64,000 bases of DNA from the NCBI GenBank assembly GCA_032718565.1, contig JAVGVS010000479.1:1-64000 (forward strand), written 5' to 3'. A program made the translations under genes and the position numbers. Positions 48,132 through 58,960 of the stretch are shown here, piece by piece. The notes under the pieces are model-generated. The model ran no database searches, was not told where the DNA came from, and worked only from the letters and a program-made list of their open reading frames with translations. The stretch's first letter is position 1, and each line of letters begins with the position of its first letter. The DNA is from Distichodus sexfasciatus. Its lineage: Eukaryota > Chordata > Actinopteri > Characiformes > Distichodontidae.

Positions 48132-49508
48132 CTGACAGAAACTGATATCACAGTTTCTATCTAAGATTACCCTCATAAGACAGTTATAAGGGTAGTCTTA
48201 GAACATGCATAACTTAAAAATATAAAATACTAAATATATATTTTTATTAAAGTAACAAAAACTTGTTCCATTGAGAAGAGAGACAGGATGAAGAAAAGCA
48301 AAATCCTTTATTCCAATAACAAAAGAACAAAACTACCAGATGATAAAAGGAAAAGAGAAAAGCATGGACAAAACAAAAGTAAACATGACATATATAGTAA
48401 GAAAACAGGACAATTATATTCAAGATTGAACTGGAGAGACTAGCCTAAATAATGACAATAGTCATAACTATATGTTTCTAATTACCAAACATGCATTACA
48501 AAGGACAACTAATTACTTTAAGGAACTGTCTTAGAAATATGTGAAAGTCATCATAGTCTGAATCTTACTTGATTACAAAACAAACAAACAACGCTATAAA
48601 CCTTTAATTATAAATCAGTCATTTATTTTCAACTGTTTAAGTGTGTAAATGTATCTATACTAGAATCTATTATTTGACTTTTCTCTTATGTTGATTAATG
48701 CAAATTTTTGTAGCGATTTATTTTATGATTTTTTCACCCTTGTCCTGTCCCGTTGCATTAGACAAACATAATTTATGGTCTGATTGCCTTGTGTAGTTGA
48801 GACAGATTTGTTCTGCAATGGAGCAGTGTGGAAATCTCCTCATATTGCACATTGTAGATTTATTCCAACAGACAAAACACATTAAGAATAGACAGGAAAT
48901 TGAACAACATATGAGAGAAAAACAACACAACCACAACAATAACAACAATGTCAAAAAAAGGCAAAACAAAACAAAAACACAACCAAAACAAAACTAACAA
49001 AAACAACCAAACACTCAAACAAAAATGCCATTTTATTGGCTGTTTTAGGGTAAAATTTAACACATACAATAATTTAGTTTTTCTATGTGATTAATATGAG
49101 TTCTCAAATATAAACTCCCACCTGAAAAAATGTAGAAAGGAGGGTATGTAATGGAAGACTAACTGTTCTCAGAAATCTGGACTGCAACACACCTCACATG
49201 TACCACAAAGCTATAGATCCTTTATAGTTCTTCATAGGCCTTAATTTCCTGTAAGCCTAAATCTCTTAAAAATGCTGCTGTAAAATGTTAGATACAATAA
49301 AACATAGTCTTGCTCATATATGTTAGTTTCTTATTTGATATATTAGCTGATAAGTTGAGACTGGTGTGATAACCACTAGTGAATGAAAGAACCTCAACAA
49401 AAAGGAAAACATTGAAATATTATACACTGTAATAATTAAACATCAGGTAATAATTAGGCTACATGATTAGGCCAGCACATCTTTCAAGTTTTAATGTCAT
49501 TCAGCAAT
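48132..49508. other. 3' flank of copy H, no gene seen
   Basis: The duplicate of 37.84-39.09 kb; A-rich, no coding exon recognised. Confidence 0.5.
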
Positions 49509-52500
49509 TCAGTCGGTTTGTATATTTTCATCATCCTGAAGATAATTGACCACAAAATCATTTGCCCAGTGGAATATGTGTGTCAGAGCGTCCAGCATCA
49601 GGCAGTTAATGTCAGTGTCTGTGTGAGTTTGCTTGTGGTAGTTTTGGATAGGAAAGATGCAATTCACTGGGATACCCAGAAGCTCACTGCATGTATAAAT
49701 CTAGACACACAATACACACACCATGATTAATTTGTAATGACTAATATCACATTAACAATGTACAGTTGTTAATTTGCCTAAACACCTAATTTTATAATGA
49801 CTCACCTTTTCAGTGATCTTCTTGCTTTTGTAGACACTTTGCAATTTTTTCCGTGTTAGTGCGCATGCTTGATCCACTTTTGTCAGGAAAACTACCTGAG
49901 GGACTCCTGTAGTCAAACAGAAGTTCTTAGTGATTTCAATAGTCAGTAAAAGAAAAATTCAAGCTTTTTTATTTGTCACATACACAATTATGCAAGTACA
50001 ATATGCACGGAAATGTAGTACTTGGATATCATTAAGGGTATCATTAATCCTCTCTCTCTTGACTGTGCAATCATAGAAAAAAATTAAAAGTAGAACAAGG
50101 GGCAGCAGTTAAAAAGATAAAATATATAAATGAGAAAAAAATACAGTATACTTCAATGTTCAACTGTGGAGTATATGCTCTGAGTATAATACAAACATGA
50201 AGAGATTTACAGATGTGCAATGGCAACTTATGAAAAGTCAAAGTGAATTGTGCAATATCAGCACAACAATGTAAATAGTTTAGCAGCTTGAATAGTACAA
50301 GTAATAAATGATGAATAAAATATGAAGTGTAACAGATGATGAATATAACACAATGGGTTGAATTGAACATAATGCTGTACAGTGATCATGAATGTTTAAT
50401 TCTATAATTCTGAAAGGGAGGGGGCATGTCCTGATTGAGGAGTTGAATGCTCTGAGGATAGAAACTCCTCCTGAGTCACTCAGTAATTAGTGAATCATTA
50501 GCATACAGCTGTCAAATTGGATAAACTGGCTACTTTTCAATAACACCCCTATTGTACAGTTTCACTTGGATCATGCAGAAGAACTAAGACGTGTGAGACT
50601 CTGATAACCTGTGTTTTAAACCTCAACTTCTTTGATGCTTTGCTACACTACCATTCCAAACTGATTATTTTCCTAAACCCCAGAGTATTCATGTAAACAC
50701 AACCAGAGGCAGATTAGGGTGTACACAGGCCCCTAGGCTACATTTTTGGTTTGTCCCACACCCCTGGGCTCATTTTAATGAATTGATATTTTAACTGACC
50801 AACTGGGGCTCTCTGACAGGCTGGCACACATGGGGGCCCCTGGGCTCAAGTCACATCTTGCCTGTGTGTTAATCCGCGCCTAAGCACAACTAGACCTCAG
50901 ACCCACAAAGAATATAAACCTAATCCAAAATGGTGCTAGAAGCTGCACTCCATGATTTAAAAATTGTATGTTAAGCACGTGATTTAAATAAATTCTGGGT
51001 CTCTGACTGAAAGTTGTACAGTGTGTACTAATACAGAGTCAACTGCTTATGCAATGATTTAAACTTTTTTGCCTCATCAAATTAATCTTGAGAAGAAAAT
51101 TATTTGGGCAAACATTTGTTTTGTTTTCAGAAAATTAATGTATTACATTGAGTTACTTACGCAACAAGTTTGCCTTTTTAATGACTTCTCTCAATTGCTG
51201 GATGACTTCATCAGACAACTGTGTGTGTGTATCTGCTGGTACAACAAACACCAGGCAGTGTATCTTGTCATTCGGGCTGGGGTTGGCAGTCCAGTATTTG
51301 TAGACTTCAGGAATTGGGGCTTTTGTGTTGAACTGAAATAAAGAGATAAAGGGTGCAAAAATAAATCTCGGGGGTTGTCATTTAAGTTCAACTTTATTTT
51401 TGATGGATCCCTTGTAGATTTTGTTGTAGCTGACTCAATTCGAGTTTTCAAAAGCTTTTTTAGGTATATATATGACATTCAAAATCATTCAAAAGGCATT
51501 CAGGACATTTAAATTAACACAGCATTCAACAGATTTTCAAGTGTTAAAAATATACATTCTTTTTAATCTTCTATCATCTAGCTTTTAGTAAATGTAACTG
51601 TCACGGCCGCACCCCCGCGGGCCGTGCCATGCCCATGGTCACCAGAGTTCTGACCTGGTGGTATTTGTTCTGTTCTGGTTGCACGTTCGGTGCCGTTCTT
51701 TTTGTTTCTAGTCCTCCTTGTGTCTCCGGTTAGCATTAGCTTCCCCTGCTAGTTTGTTCCTCACTTTTGGGTTTTCTGTGTCTTTTCGTGCCTTTGCGAG
51801 TAGTTCACTCCTCGTTTAGAGTGCATACCACTTCCGCGCTTGTTGTCCCACTTTGTGCTTCCTGCCTAGTAGGTCAGTCTGTTTAGGACACCCCTGCGCT
51901 TATCATTGTGTTCACCTGCTCCTCGTTTTGCTTTCGCTTTGAGATTGGGTTACTCACTCGTTAATTCTTTTCTCCCATATTATTTAACCCAGTTCGACCC
52001 GAGTCTTTCGGTGTCTTTCACCCTCATTTATGTGTGGTATTTTTGTCAAGTTTGTCCATCTGGTTTGCGAGTGTATTTCTGCCCGTTCGGTTTGCTCATG
52101 TGCCTCTGTCTCGCATCTCATCTGGGTCTCCTCTGTTTTTCCCCAGGCTCGTGTTTCCCAGTAAACTCCCCTGTCCGATCGGACTGCCATTGCTCTCGAA
52201 GGAGTCCGGATCGCCTCTCTTCACCTTGTGGATTGTAGAGCCGTTGGCTGCGCTCTTTCTGTTTAGTACATGAAGGACTTTTTCGTTCTGAGTACCGTAA
52301 CCTTTTCCGTGTAGTTTCCCCTGTTTTTATTGTGTTTTTGTTCGGGACGTCATTTGTGGGGTGCCCGGGTCCTCCTTCCTCCTCAAGGAAACCTGGTGTG
52401 GAACACCAGGAGTCGTGCTTAGAGGGGGGTACTGTCAGGAGCTAGTCTGCGCTTTGGCGGAGCAGACAGCAGGTGGCGCTGTGTCCCATTTGTTTCGGTT

Positions 52501-55500
52501 ATTTTCGTGTCTGACTTGTCTTGGCCCCACTTCCTGTGTTCTTGTTATGAGTCATTAGCCTCACCTGCATCTAGTTCGGCCCCTTCCTTTCTGTCTGTGC
52601 ATTTAAGTTCGGTTTGGTCAGTCGTGTCTTTGTCGGTTCACTCTCACACTCACCACTCTCTGTCTGTGTGTGCACCATGTATCCGTATGGACTATGTTAT
52701 GTTGTAAATAAATCACCGTCCATGTCAACTCCTGCATTTGCATCCGCATCTCTGTGTGAGTGGAATCGTGACATTATGTTTGTAATACCAACTAAACATT
52801 GACATGATCTTACCATGTAGCCATTTTCTACATGACCTTTAATACAACTGATGATGTCTTGAGTTTTCAGCCGGTCACAACTATTCTCTAGACCCATTGT
52901 GTCAACAAAGGTAAAAGGTAATATTTTGTCATTCCTGACTGAAACTTTATCAATCTGAAATGGAAACAAAATGATTAAAGAATTTGTGAAGTGTTACTCA
53001 AACTAAACAATTGGTTCATTTGGCCTATTTTCACATGTTGATGTACATAGTTTCATTTCCCACTTACAAGTACTGTATTGCTTTCTGAAGAACTTGAAGC
53101 AGCCAGACAATTAATATACGGCCGTCTCTCAAAAATGCTTCTTATTGTATTTGTTGCACTGGATTTTCCTGCACCAACTGGTCCACACATAAGAAAGTTG
53201 AGCTGCTTGACTTTAGCACAAACTTCAAAAGTTTCCAGTTGATGCAGCATCTCATCATGCATACTGCAAAAAAAAGTTTTTGTATAGTGATACAAAAAAT
53301 GTCCATTTCAAACGAGTTAAAAAATTAGGCACCTCTAAAAATGTGCTTTATTTGGAATTTGTAAATGCACACACCCTAACTAATTGTCACGGCCGTGCCC
53401 CCTTCGGCGACCGTGCCATGTTCACGGTCCCCGGGGTTCTGAGCCTGGGAGCCTTGGGGATCACGTTTTGGTGTTTTCCCTTCACATGTCAGCTCACGTA
53501 AGGTTTTGCGTAGCTGCACCTCCTGCACCTGCACCTCCCCATTAGCTTGCTCACTACTTCTGGGTCTGCTGTCTACACTTCATATCCCCTCCCTAGTAGT
53601 TCACGTCCCGAATAGATTGCTCATACTTCCGGGTTTGTGTGTACACTTCGTGTTCCGGGTGAAATAGATCGCGTGTGTACTTTAGGTAGTAATTCTGTTC
53701 AGCTGGTTATCATTTAGTTCTGTTTCCTCATTGGTTTATTAGTTCAATTACCGTTTATCGTCTGGTTATTTCAAACCAGCCGATCCTCTATTATTTGAGT
53801 TCTTCTCCCCCATACTTTGCGGTGTGTGGTCGTATTTTGGAGCGTGTCCTGTTTGTGGAGTATCAGTTCAGTTTCCCCGTTTGTTTTCCTCTGCTTCTGG
53901 ACTGTGTTTTTCTTCACTGCTCCTGACATTCGCCCTGGACGTTTTTCATGTGAGGAATGGTTAGGATCCTTTCGCGAATTCCCAGTAGCTGGGACTTAAG
54001 ATCGCTACGTGTGGTTTCTGTTTTTTGGAGATCTCCGAGGGTCAGAGTGTATCAGTTGCACAGCGGGAGCACAAGGCCCTAACGTCATCATTTTTGTTCA
54101 TCACTGCCTGAGTGTCTTTTTGAATTACTATTTTTGTGTTTGGTATTTGTCATTAAACTACCTGTTCCTCCTTACTCCGTCTCCCTCCATTTTTTTCATC
54201 TTTTTAGTTTTGGACTACACGACACCCACATGACACTAATGTGCTTTTTAGGAAACAAATATGTCAGTTCTCTGAAAAGCAACTAACTTTAATAAAAAGG
54301 AATTTATATGCTATGGATCTAAAGTAATGAGTTTTGCCTGTATTACTTGGCTTGTAATTCTTGTTATTGAGCTAAATTTTCAGAAATAAAATCTGTATTA
54401 CACAAAAATATGAATTCATTTTGATACATTTTTAAATATAAGATATGCTGGAGAGCTTCAAACATTAAAGAATCTTTAATGTCATCTCTGCATATATTAG
54501 TTATGTCGACTTTAAACGGATGCTAAAAATTGCACTTTTCTCAGTTGCCTTTCCCACACCTGAGTGCTTATTGGAGCTTATTGGAATATATTGACTGACT
54601 TTAAATGTGCCTGATATCTTAACTGTGCCTGGTTTTTAAATATTTTTATAGCACTTTTAATCGTTTTATTTCTATTTTATCTTTTCTTTTATTCATTTTC
54701 TCATTACTTTTTCTTTTTATCTTTACATTTAATTTTTAACAAATTTTTATCTTGTTTGTGTAAAGTACATTGAATGACCCATGTGTCTGATCATGTGCTC
54801 TATAAATAAACTTGCCTTGCCTTGCTATATTTACACAACCAGTTTCCCTGTTTAGTGTAGTAGTGAAACCGAAAGTAATGGTGACTTGCTCACTTACTGC
54901 CATTCCACTTTCCTCCATGGTGTTGAATGTTCTGCAAAATAACATGGTGAAGGCTGTCAAAACAATGTTCTTTACCTATATATTACATGTATATAGCAGA
55001 GACAATAAAGTTTCTTTTGACTTTGACTGTGATTATACATATGTTATGATATTCATCATTTACAGTAGGTCCTTCTAGCCCTGGGAAATAAAAATTGAAA
55101 TTCCTTTAGATGATGAATTTACACATACCAACATAGACCATGGCGGAGCATGACTGTACGCCTGAACTATTGGAGATGGTTAAAGTGTACTCCCCTTCAT
55201 CAGCTTCCTCTGCATTGTTCATCTTCAGGGAATATATATTTGTTTTGTTTTCTACAGTGTGTTTGCCTTCCACACACTTCAGTGTCAGGCCATTCTTCTT
55301 CCATGTTGCTTTCACATTTTGAGTTTTCACCCTACAACTAAGGGTGATGTCTTCTCCACATTTCACAATTTGGTCAGGAAAAACTGTTTCAAATTCTGTT
55401 TGAATAAAAATAAGAATGAAACCATAATAAGAAAAATGTCCTTATCTCCAAACCTAACCTCCTTAAGTAGCAAGCAAGTCACTAAACAACAAATACTAGA

Positions 55501-55659
55501 GTACGGAAAATAATGAATTTGCATTTAAATAACAGATTTATTAATAATAGATAAATTAATAATATTAATAATAGATTTATTTGATTTAGTATTATTTTAT
55601 TTAAACTGAAAAGTAAAAAGTTGATTGCAATTTAAATGTGGATTTAAGTGTTTAAACAT

Positions 55660-55700
<41 letters not shown>

Positions 55701-56839
55701 GTGTGTGTGTGTATATGTATATGTATATATACACACACACACATTTATATATAGATATAGATATAGATATATATATGTGTGTGTGTGTATACATACCATC
55801 TCAAAAAATTAGAATATTATGAAAAAGTTCAATGTATTTTGTCACTCATTTCTGAATGTGAAACTCATATATTACATAGATTCATTACACATAGAGTGAA
55901 ATATTTCAAGCCTTTATGTCTTGTAATTTTGATGATTATATTTTACAGATAATGAAAACCCAGAATTCAGTGTCTCAGAGAATTAGAATATTACATAAGA
56001 TCAATAAAAAAAAAAAGAAAAAAGAATATTTCAAACAGAAATGTCAGACTTTTTAAAAGTATGTTCATTTCTATGCATTCAGTACTTGCTTGAGCCTCCT
56101 TTTGCATGAAAAGAGGATTTTGGACCACTGAGCAACAGTCCCGTTCTTTTTCTCTTCAGCCCAGTTGAGACGCAGTCAGTTTGAAGTCCAAAGTCAAGGC
56201 AGCAATCTACCAGGAAATTTTAGAGCACTTCATGCTTCCTTCTGCTGACAAGGTTTATGAAGATGTTGATTTCATTTTCCAGCAGGACTTGGCACCTGCC
56301 CACACTGCCAAAGGTACCAAAAGCTGGTTCAATTACCATGGTGTTACTGTGCTTGCTTGGCCAGCAAACTCGCCTGACCTGAACCACATAGAGAATCTAT
56401 AGAGTATTGTCAAGAGGAAGATGTGAGACACCAGACCTAACAATGCAGATGACCTGAAGGCTGCTATCAAAGCAACCTGTGCTTCCATTATCCGTAAGCC
56501 ATGATCATCAAAATTAGAAGACATAAAGGCTTATTTCACTCTATGTGTAATGAATCTATATGAGTTTCACTTTCTGAAATGAGTGACAAAAAATATTGAA
56601 CTTTTTCACGATATTTTTATTTTTTCAGATGGTCTCTGTATATAATTGAGTTTGAATATATGTGACATTGGACAACATATCCCATCATATGTATATGTAT
56701 TCAGAGTTTCATTCCATATATTTAGAGTTTTGTTCCATATATTCAGATATTCTTATATATTCGGAGTTTCATTCCATATATTGAGATATTATCTTATTAA
56801 AAATATAAATGTGTACATATATATGTAGACATTTATATA

Positions 56840-56906
<67 letters not shown>

Positions 56907-56954
56907 CATTAAATTCACATTAAACTCACCTGGTTTGGATGAAAATTGTCCCAT
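49509..56954 (-). CDS. Copy H: complete Ig-domain IFI44-like GTPase, 375 aa
   Basis: Exons: 56930-56954 (MGQFSSKP), 55129-55395 (Ig), 54898-54931 (HSTPWRKVEW), 53068-53263 (P-loop GPVGAGKSSATN), 52814-52954 (DTMG), 51161-51332 (NPSPNDKIHC), 49806-49906 (TKVD), 49509-49700 (C-terminus DDENIQTD); 1128 nt, phases consistent. Exon for exon it is the duplicate of copy G. The gene is longer only because its introns hold two LTR insertions, LINE tails and a Tc1 element. DTMG replaces the DMMG of G, and the mid-domain cysteine missing in G is present (LKCVEGKH). All exons are open despite the insertions. Confidence 0.87.
49965..50490 (-). mobile_element. LINE 3' fragment in copy H
   Basis: 'tttttatttgtcacatacac' and 'gaggatagaaactcctcctg' match the reverse LINE tail at 30.4-31.6 kb. 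The following bases to about 51050 contain a further repeat with 'cacatgggggcccctgggct', possibly another DNA transposon, with no coding sequence. Confidence 0.5.
51599..52773 (+). mobile_element. Chimeric LTR-retrotransposon remnant in copy H
   Basis: It begins TGTCACGGCCG and to about 52.3 kb matches the family of the 124-1089 LTR. It then switches to the end of a Ty3/Gypsy internal region, including a polypurine tract (agaggggggtac), followed by a 340-bp LTR at 52434-52773 (TGTCAGGAGC...TCGTGACA). The flanking 5-mers differ (gtaac, ttatg), so there is no target-site duplication. The 340-bp LTR matches 63735-64000 in reverse. No gag or pol reading frame remains. Confidence 0.7.
53385..54235 (+). 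mobile_element. Solo LTR, 851 bp, in copy H
   Basis: TGTCACGGCCG...CACATGACA with a perfect 5-bp duplication ctaat at 53380-53384 and 54236-54240. Copy G has the empty site at 40925-40940 (cctaactaatgtgcttttta), so the insertion followed the G/H duplication. Confidence 0.9.
54516..54828 (+). mobile_element. LINE/SINE 3' tail in copy H
   Basis: Ends 'ctctataaataaacttgcct' with a short TGCCT repeat. Copy G lacks it at the matching point ('tatgtcaacttgttatattt' near 41110). No coding sequence. Confidence 0.55.
55655..55790. repeat. Compound AC/AT/ATAG microsatellite
   Basis: Runs of (CA)n, (TA)n, (GT)n and (ATAG)n. The open frames on both strands here (THTHTH, YIYIYI) are artefacts of the repeat. 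Confidence 0.9.
55791..56642 (+). mobile_element. Tc1-like transposon in copy H, defective
   Basis: Inverted ends of about 100 bp ('ccatctcaaaaaattagaat' left; 'gaactttttcacgatatttt' and 'cagatggtctctgta' right). The transposase fragment at 56181-56402 reads QQDLAPAHTAKGTKSW and NSPDLNHIENL with a stop where the usual tryptophan codon follows. Most of the N-terminal half is missing. It lies in the same intron as the Tc1 of copy G but is a different element. Confidence 0.8.
56842..56905. repeat. (AT)n microsatellite
   Basis: About 32 perfect AT units just downstream (in gene orientation) of the copy H start exon. Confidence 0.95.
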
Positions 56955-57229
56955 ATTTGCATCTATAAAATTACGAATGGAAATGATTTTATTATTCAAT
57001 TCTATTATATTTTTTTAAAATGCACACCACACTTTAAGTATATTTTTGCAAAAAACTAATTCAAGTTGTTAATTTGTTCTAACTTGTTAAAAGCAAATTT
57101 AAATAATAAAAATACAGTATATAATTATGATTTGAAATGAATGCCTACGGTGTAGCCGTTCACCCTAGATCACGCTTGTCTGTAACTCTGCTAGTATTCA
57201 ACTGTAACTGTGTTCATTAGCATCAAAAA

Positions 57230-57420
57230 AAAGTCAAAGTCAACTTTATTGTCATCTCTGCTATATACTGTACAGATACATAGAGAGACGAGACGACGTG
57301 GCTTCAGGTTATTTCCAGTGCAAACAAACAAAGAACAGTAGAACAGAGAATAAATAGGCAGTGGCACGACTAGGCACATGGGATAGACGCACATGGGATA
57401 GACAAAGTCACTGTACACTC
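57230..57420 (-). mobile_element. LINE 3' tail, reverse
   Basis: 'aaagtcaactttattgtcat' and 'ctatatactgtacagataca' are the complement of the LINE end at 7.9 kb. It lies between the copy H start exon and first exon. The frame at 57191-57604 is a shadow. Confidence 0.6.
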
Positions 57421-57824
57421 TAAGAAAAACTGGTTCGTCATTGGTTCTGGAGAACCATTTTAAGATGTAAAAACTTTTTATACTGTTTAAGTTTCTGAGA
57501 GCAAAAAAAAAAGAAAAAAAAACCCTACAAACTAAATTTGAACAAACTGAACAAATTATTACATATTGCACATAATGAGCACAGGTACAAAGATATAAAC
57601 ACAATGTACACTGAATTCCTCATGATCACTTCATGATAAATGGTTGGGCAAAGAACCAATGGGTAAAAGGCATCACTTAGAAGAACCACTTTTGGTTCTA
57701 TTATTTTTTTAAGATCGTATGATCTTATGTTATTGTTATGTTAATGTTATTCTCATCCTCAATTCGTATATATACTCACAAGAATTCTTTGAAAACATAC
57801 ATATAGAGATATTGCTTTACTTAC

Positions 57825-58030
57825 ATGTTCAAAACTTAGTAGTGATACCAGTGTCTCTTGCTCTGCTTTTTCTCTGTGCTGTGTCTTGCTTGTACGTTTA
57901 TAATCTGATTTGCTTGAATGAGCCATTTACCTTTACTTGTTCCTTTTACATGTCACTTTGGATCACAAGACAGCAAAATCGCAAACCAGTCCAGCAGGGT
58001 CTAAGTCTGTAAGGTCAAATTTTTTTGGGA
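57825..58030 (-). promoter_or_regulatory. Copy H noncoding first exon and promoter
   Basis: Donor gtaagt at 57824 ends the first exon ('ttgaacat' end on the minus strand). The upstream sequence resembles the copy D promoter more than that of its coding twin G, so promoter and coding histories differ. No exact ISRE seen. Confidence 0.5.
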
Positions 58031-58304
58031 CGGGCAGATAAATTGTGTGGATTTATTGTGGGTCTGATCTTAACGGTTACTGTTTTATTGCTTTGTTTGT
58101 ATAAAATTTAACTATGTATTAAAATGAATCTAGCAGATCAAAATGACATAATTTTGTCGTTTTCTGGTCAATGAACCAAAACAAATCTAGGAAGAATGCT
58201 TTTGTTGTTTTGCTTATAGTTATTAATGCAATTATTTTTTTAAAAAAATGGAAGAATTATGTTGGGCTATAAAACAGGTTTTATAAGGTTATAAAACAGG
58301 TTCT

Positions 58305-58640
58305 TGTCACGGGATGTGTCCGCATGACATGAGGCGAGGTAAAGGTGCAAGCCATTTTATTCACAGAACTTTAAACAAAAAAACGGCACGAGGGCCACAA
58401 ACAAAACAGAACTCTTCTTCTTTAAACTGGAACTTGAAAAACCCACAAACAGCACACCGACATGGGGAAGGTAGTGTGAGGATGGACTGACAGCCACAAT
58501 GGGTAAAGAACCTGACTTAAATACTAAACAGAAACAATCAAACAGGGGTAATCAAATGAGGGAAAACCATCAGAAAACAATCAGGAAAACCAATGAAGGG
58601 AGAACCAAACAGAAACAGGGGACTGGACTGAAACAAACAA
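58305..58640 (-). mobile_element. LTR relic, reverse
   Basis: 'tgtcacgggatgtgtccgca' and 'gtgcaagccattttattcac' are the complement of the 3' end of the 63442-63681 LTR family (AATAAA..ATGGCTTGCA...GTGACA). The other border is unclear. Confidence 0.5.
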
Positions 58641-58960
58641 GAACCAGGGAGGTATTCCATGAAACAGGATTAAGGGAAAGTCTGGCTTATTTCGACAAGT
58701 CTCACTTAGTTAAGTGGGAGTTCTGTTCCATCAACGCGGTTTAAATGAATCCCCGCTGTGTTACCCTGGTAACTTACACAGGAGAACAAGTCTGGTCTGG
58801 GCCAGGCTGAAGTTCTCGCTTAGTCTAGCTTTGTCTCAAAGAATGTGGGCCGTGTGGAAACGGATTCCCGAGAGATCGCTCCATCATGAGAATTCCCGCG
58901 CTATGACTATGACTACTCATTTAGAAAAAAAAGACTATACGTTGCACAGACCCTCAACCC

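Noticed and set aside
55597..55822. Open frames on both strands coding TH and YI repeats
   Set aside because: Artefacts of an AC/AT microsatellite.
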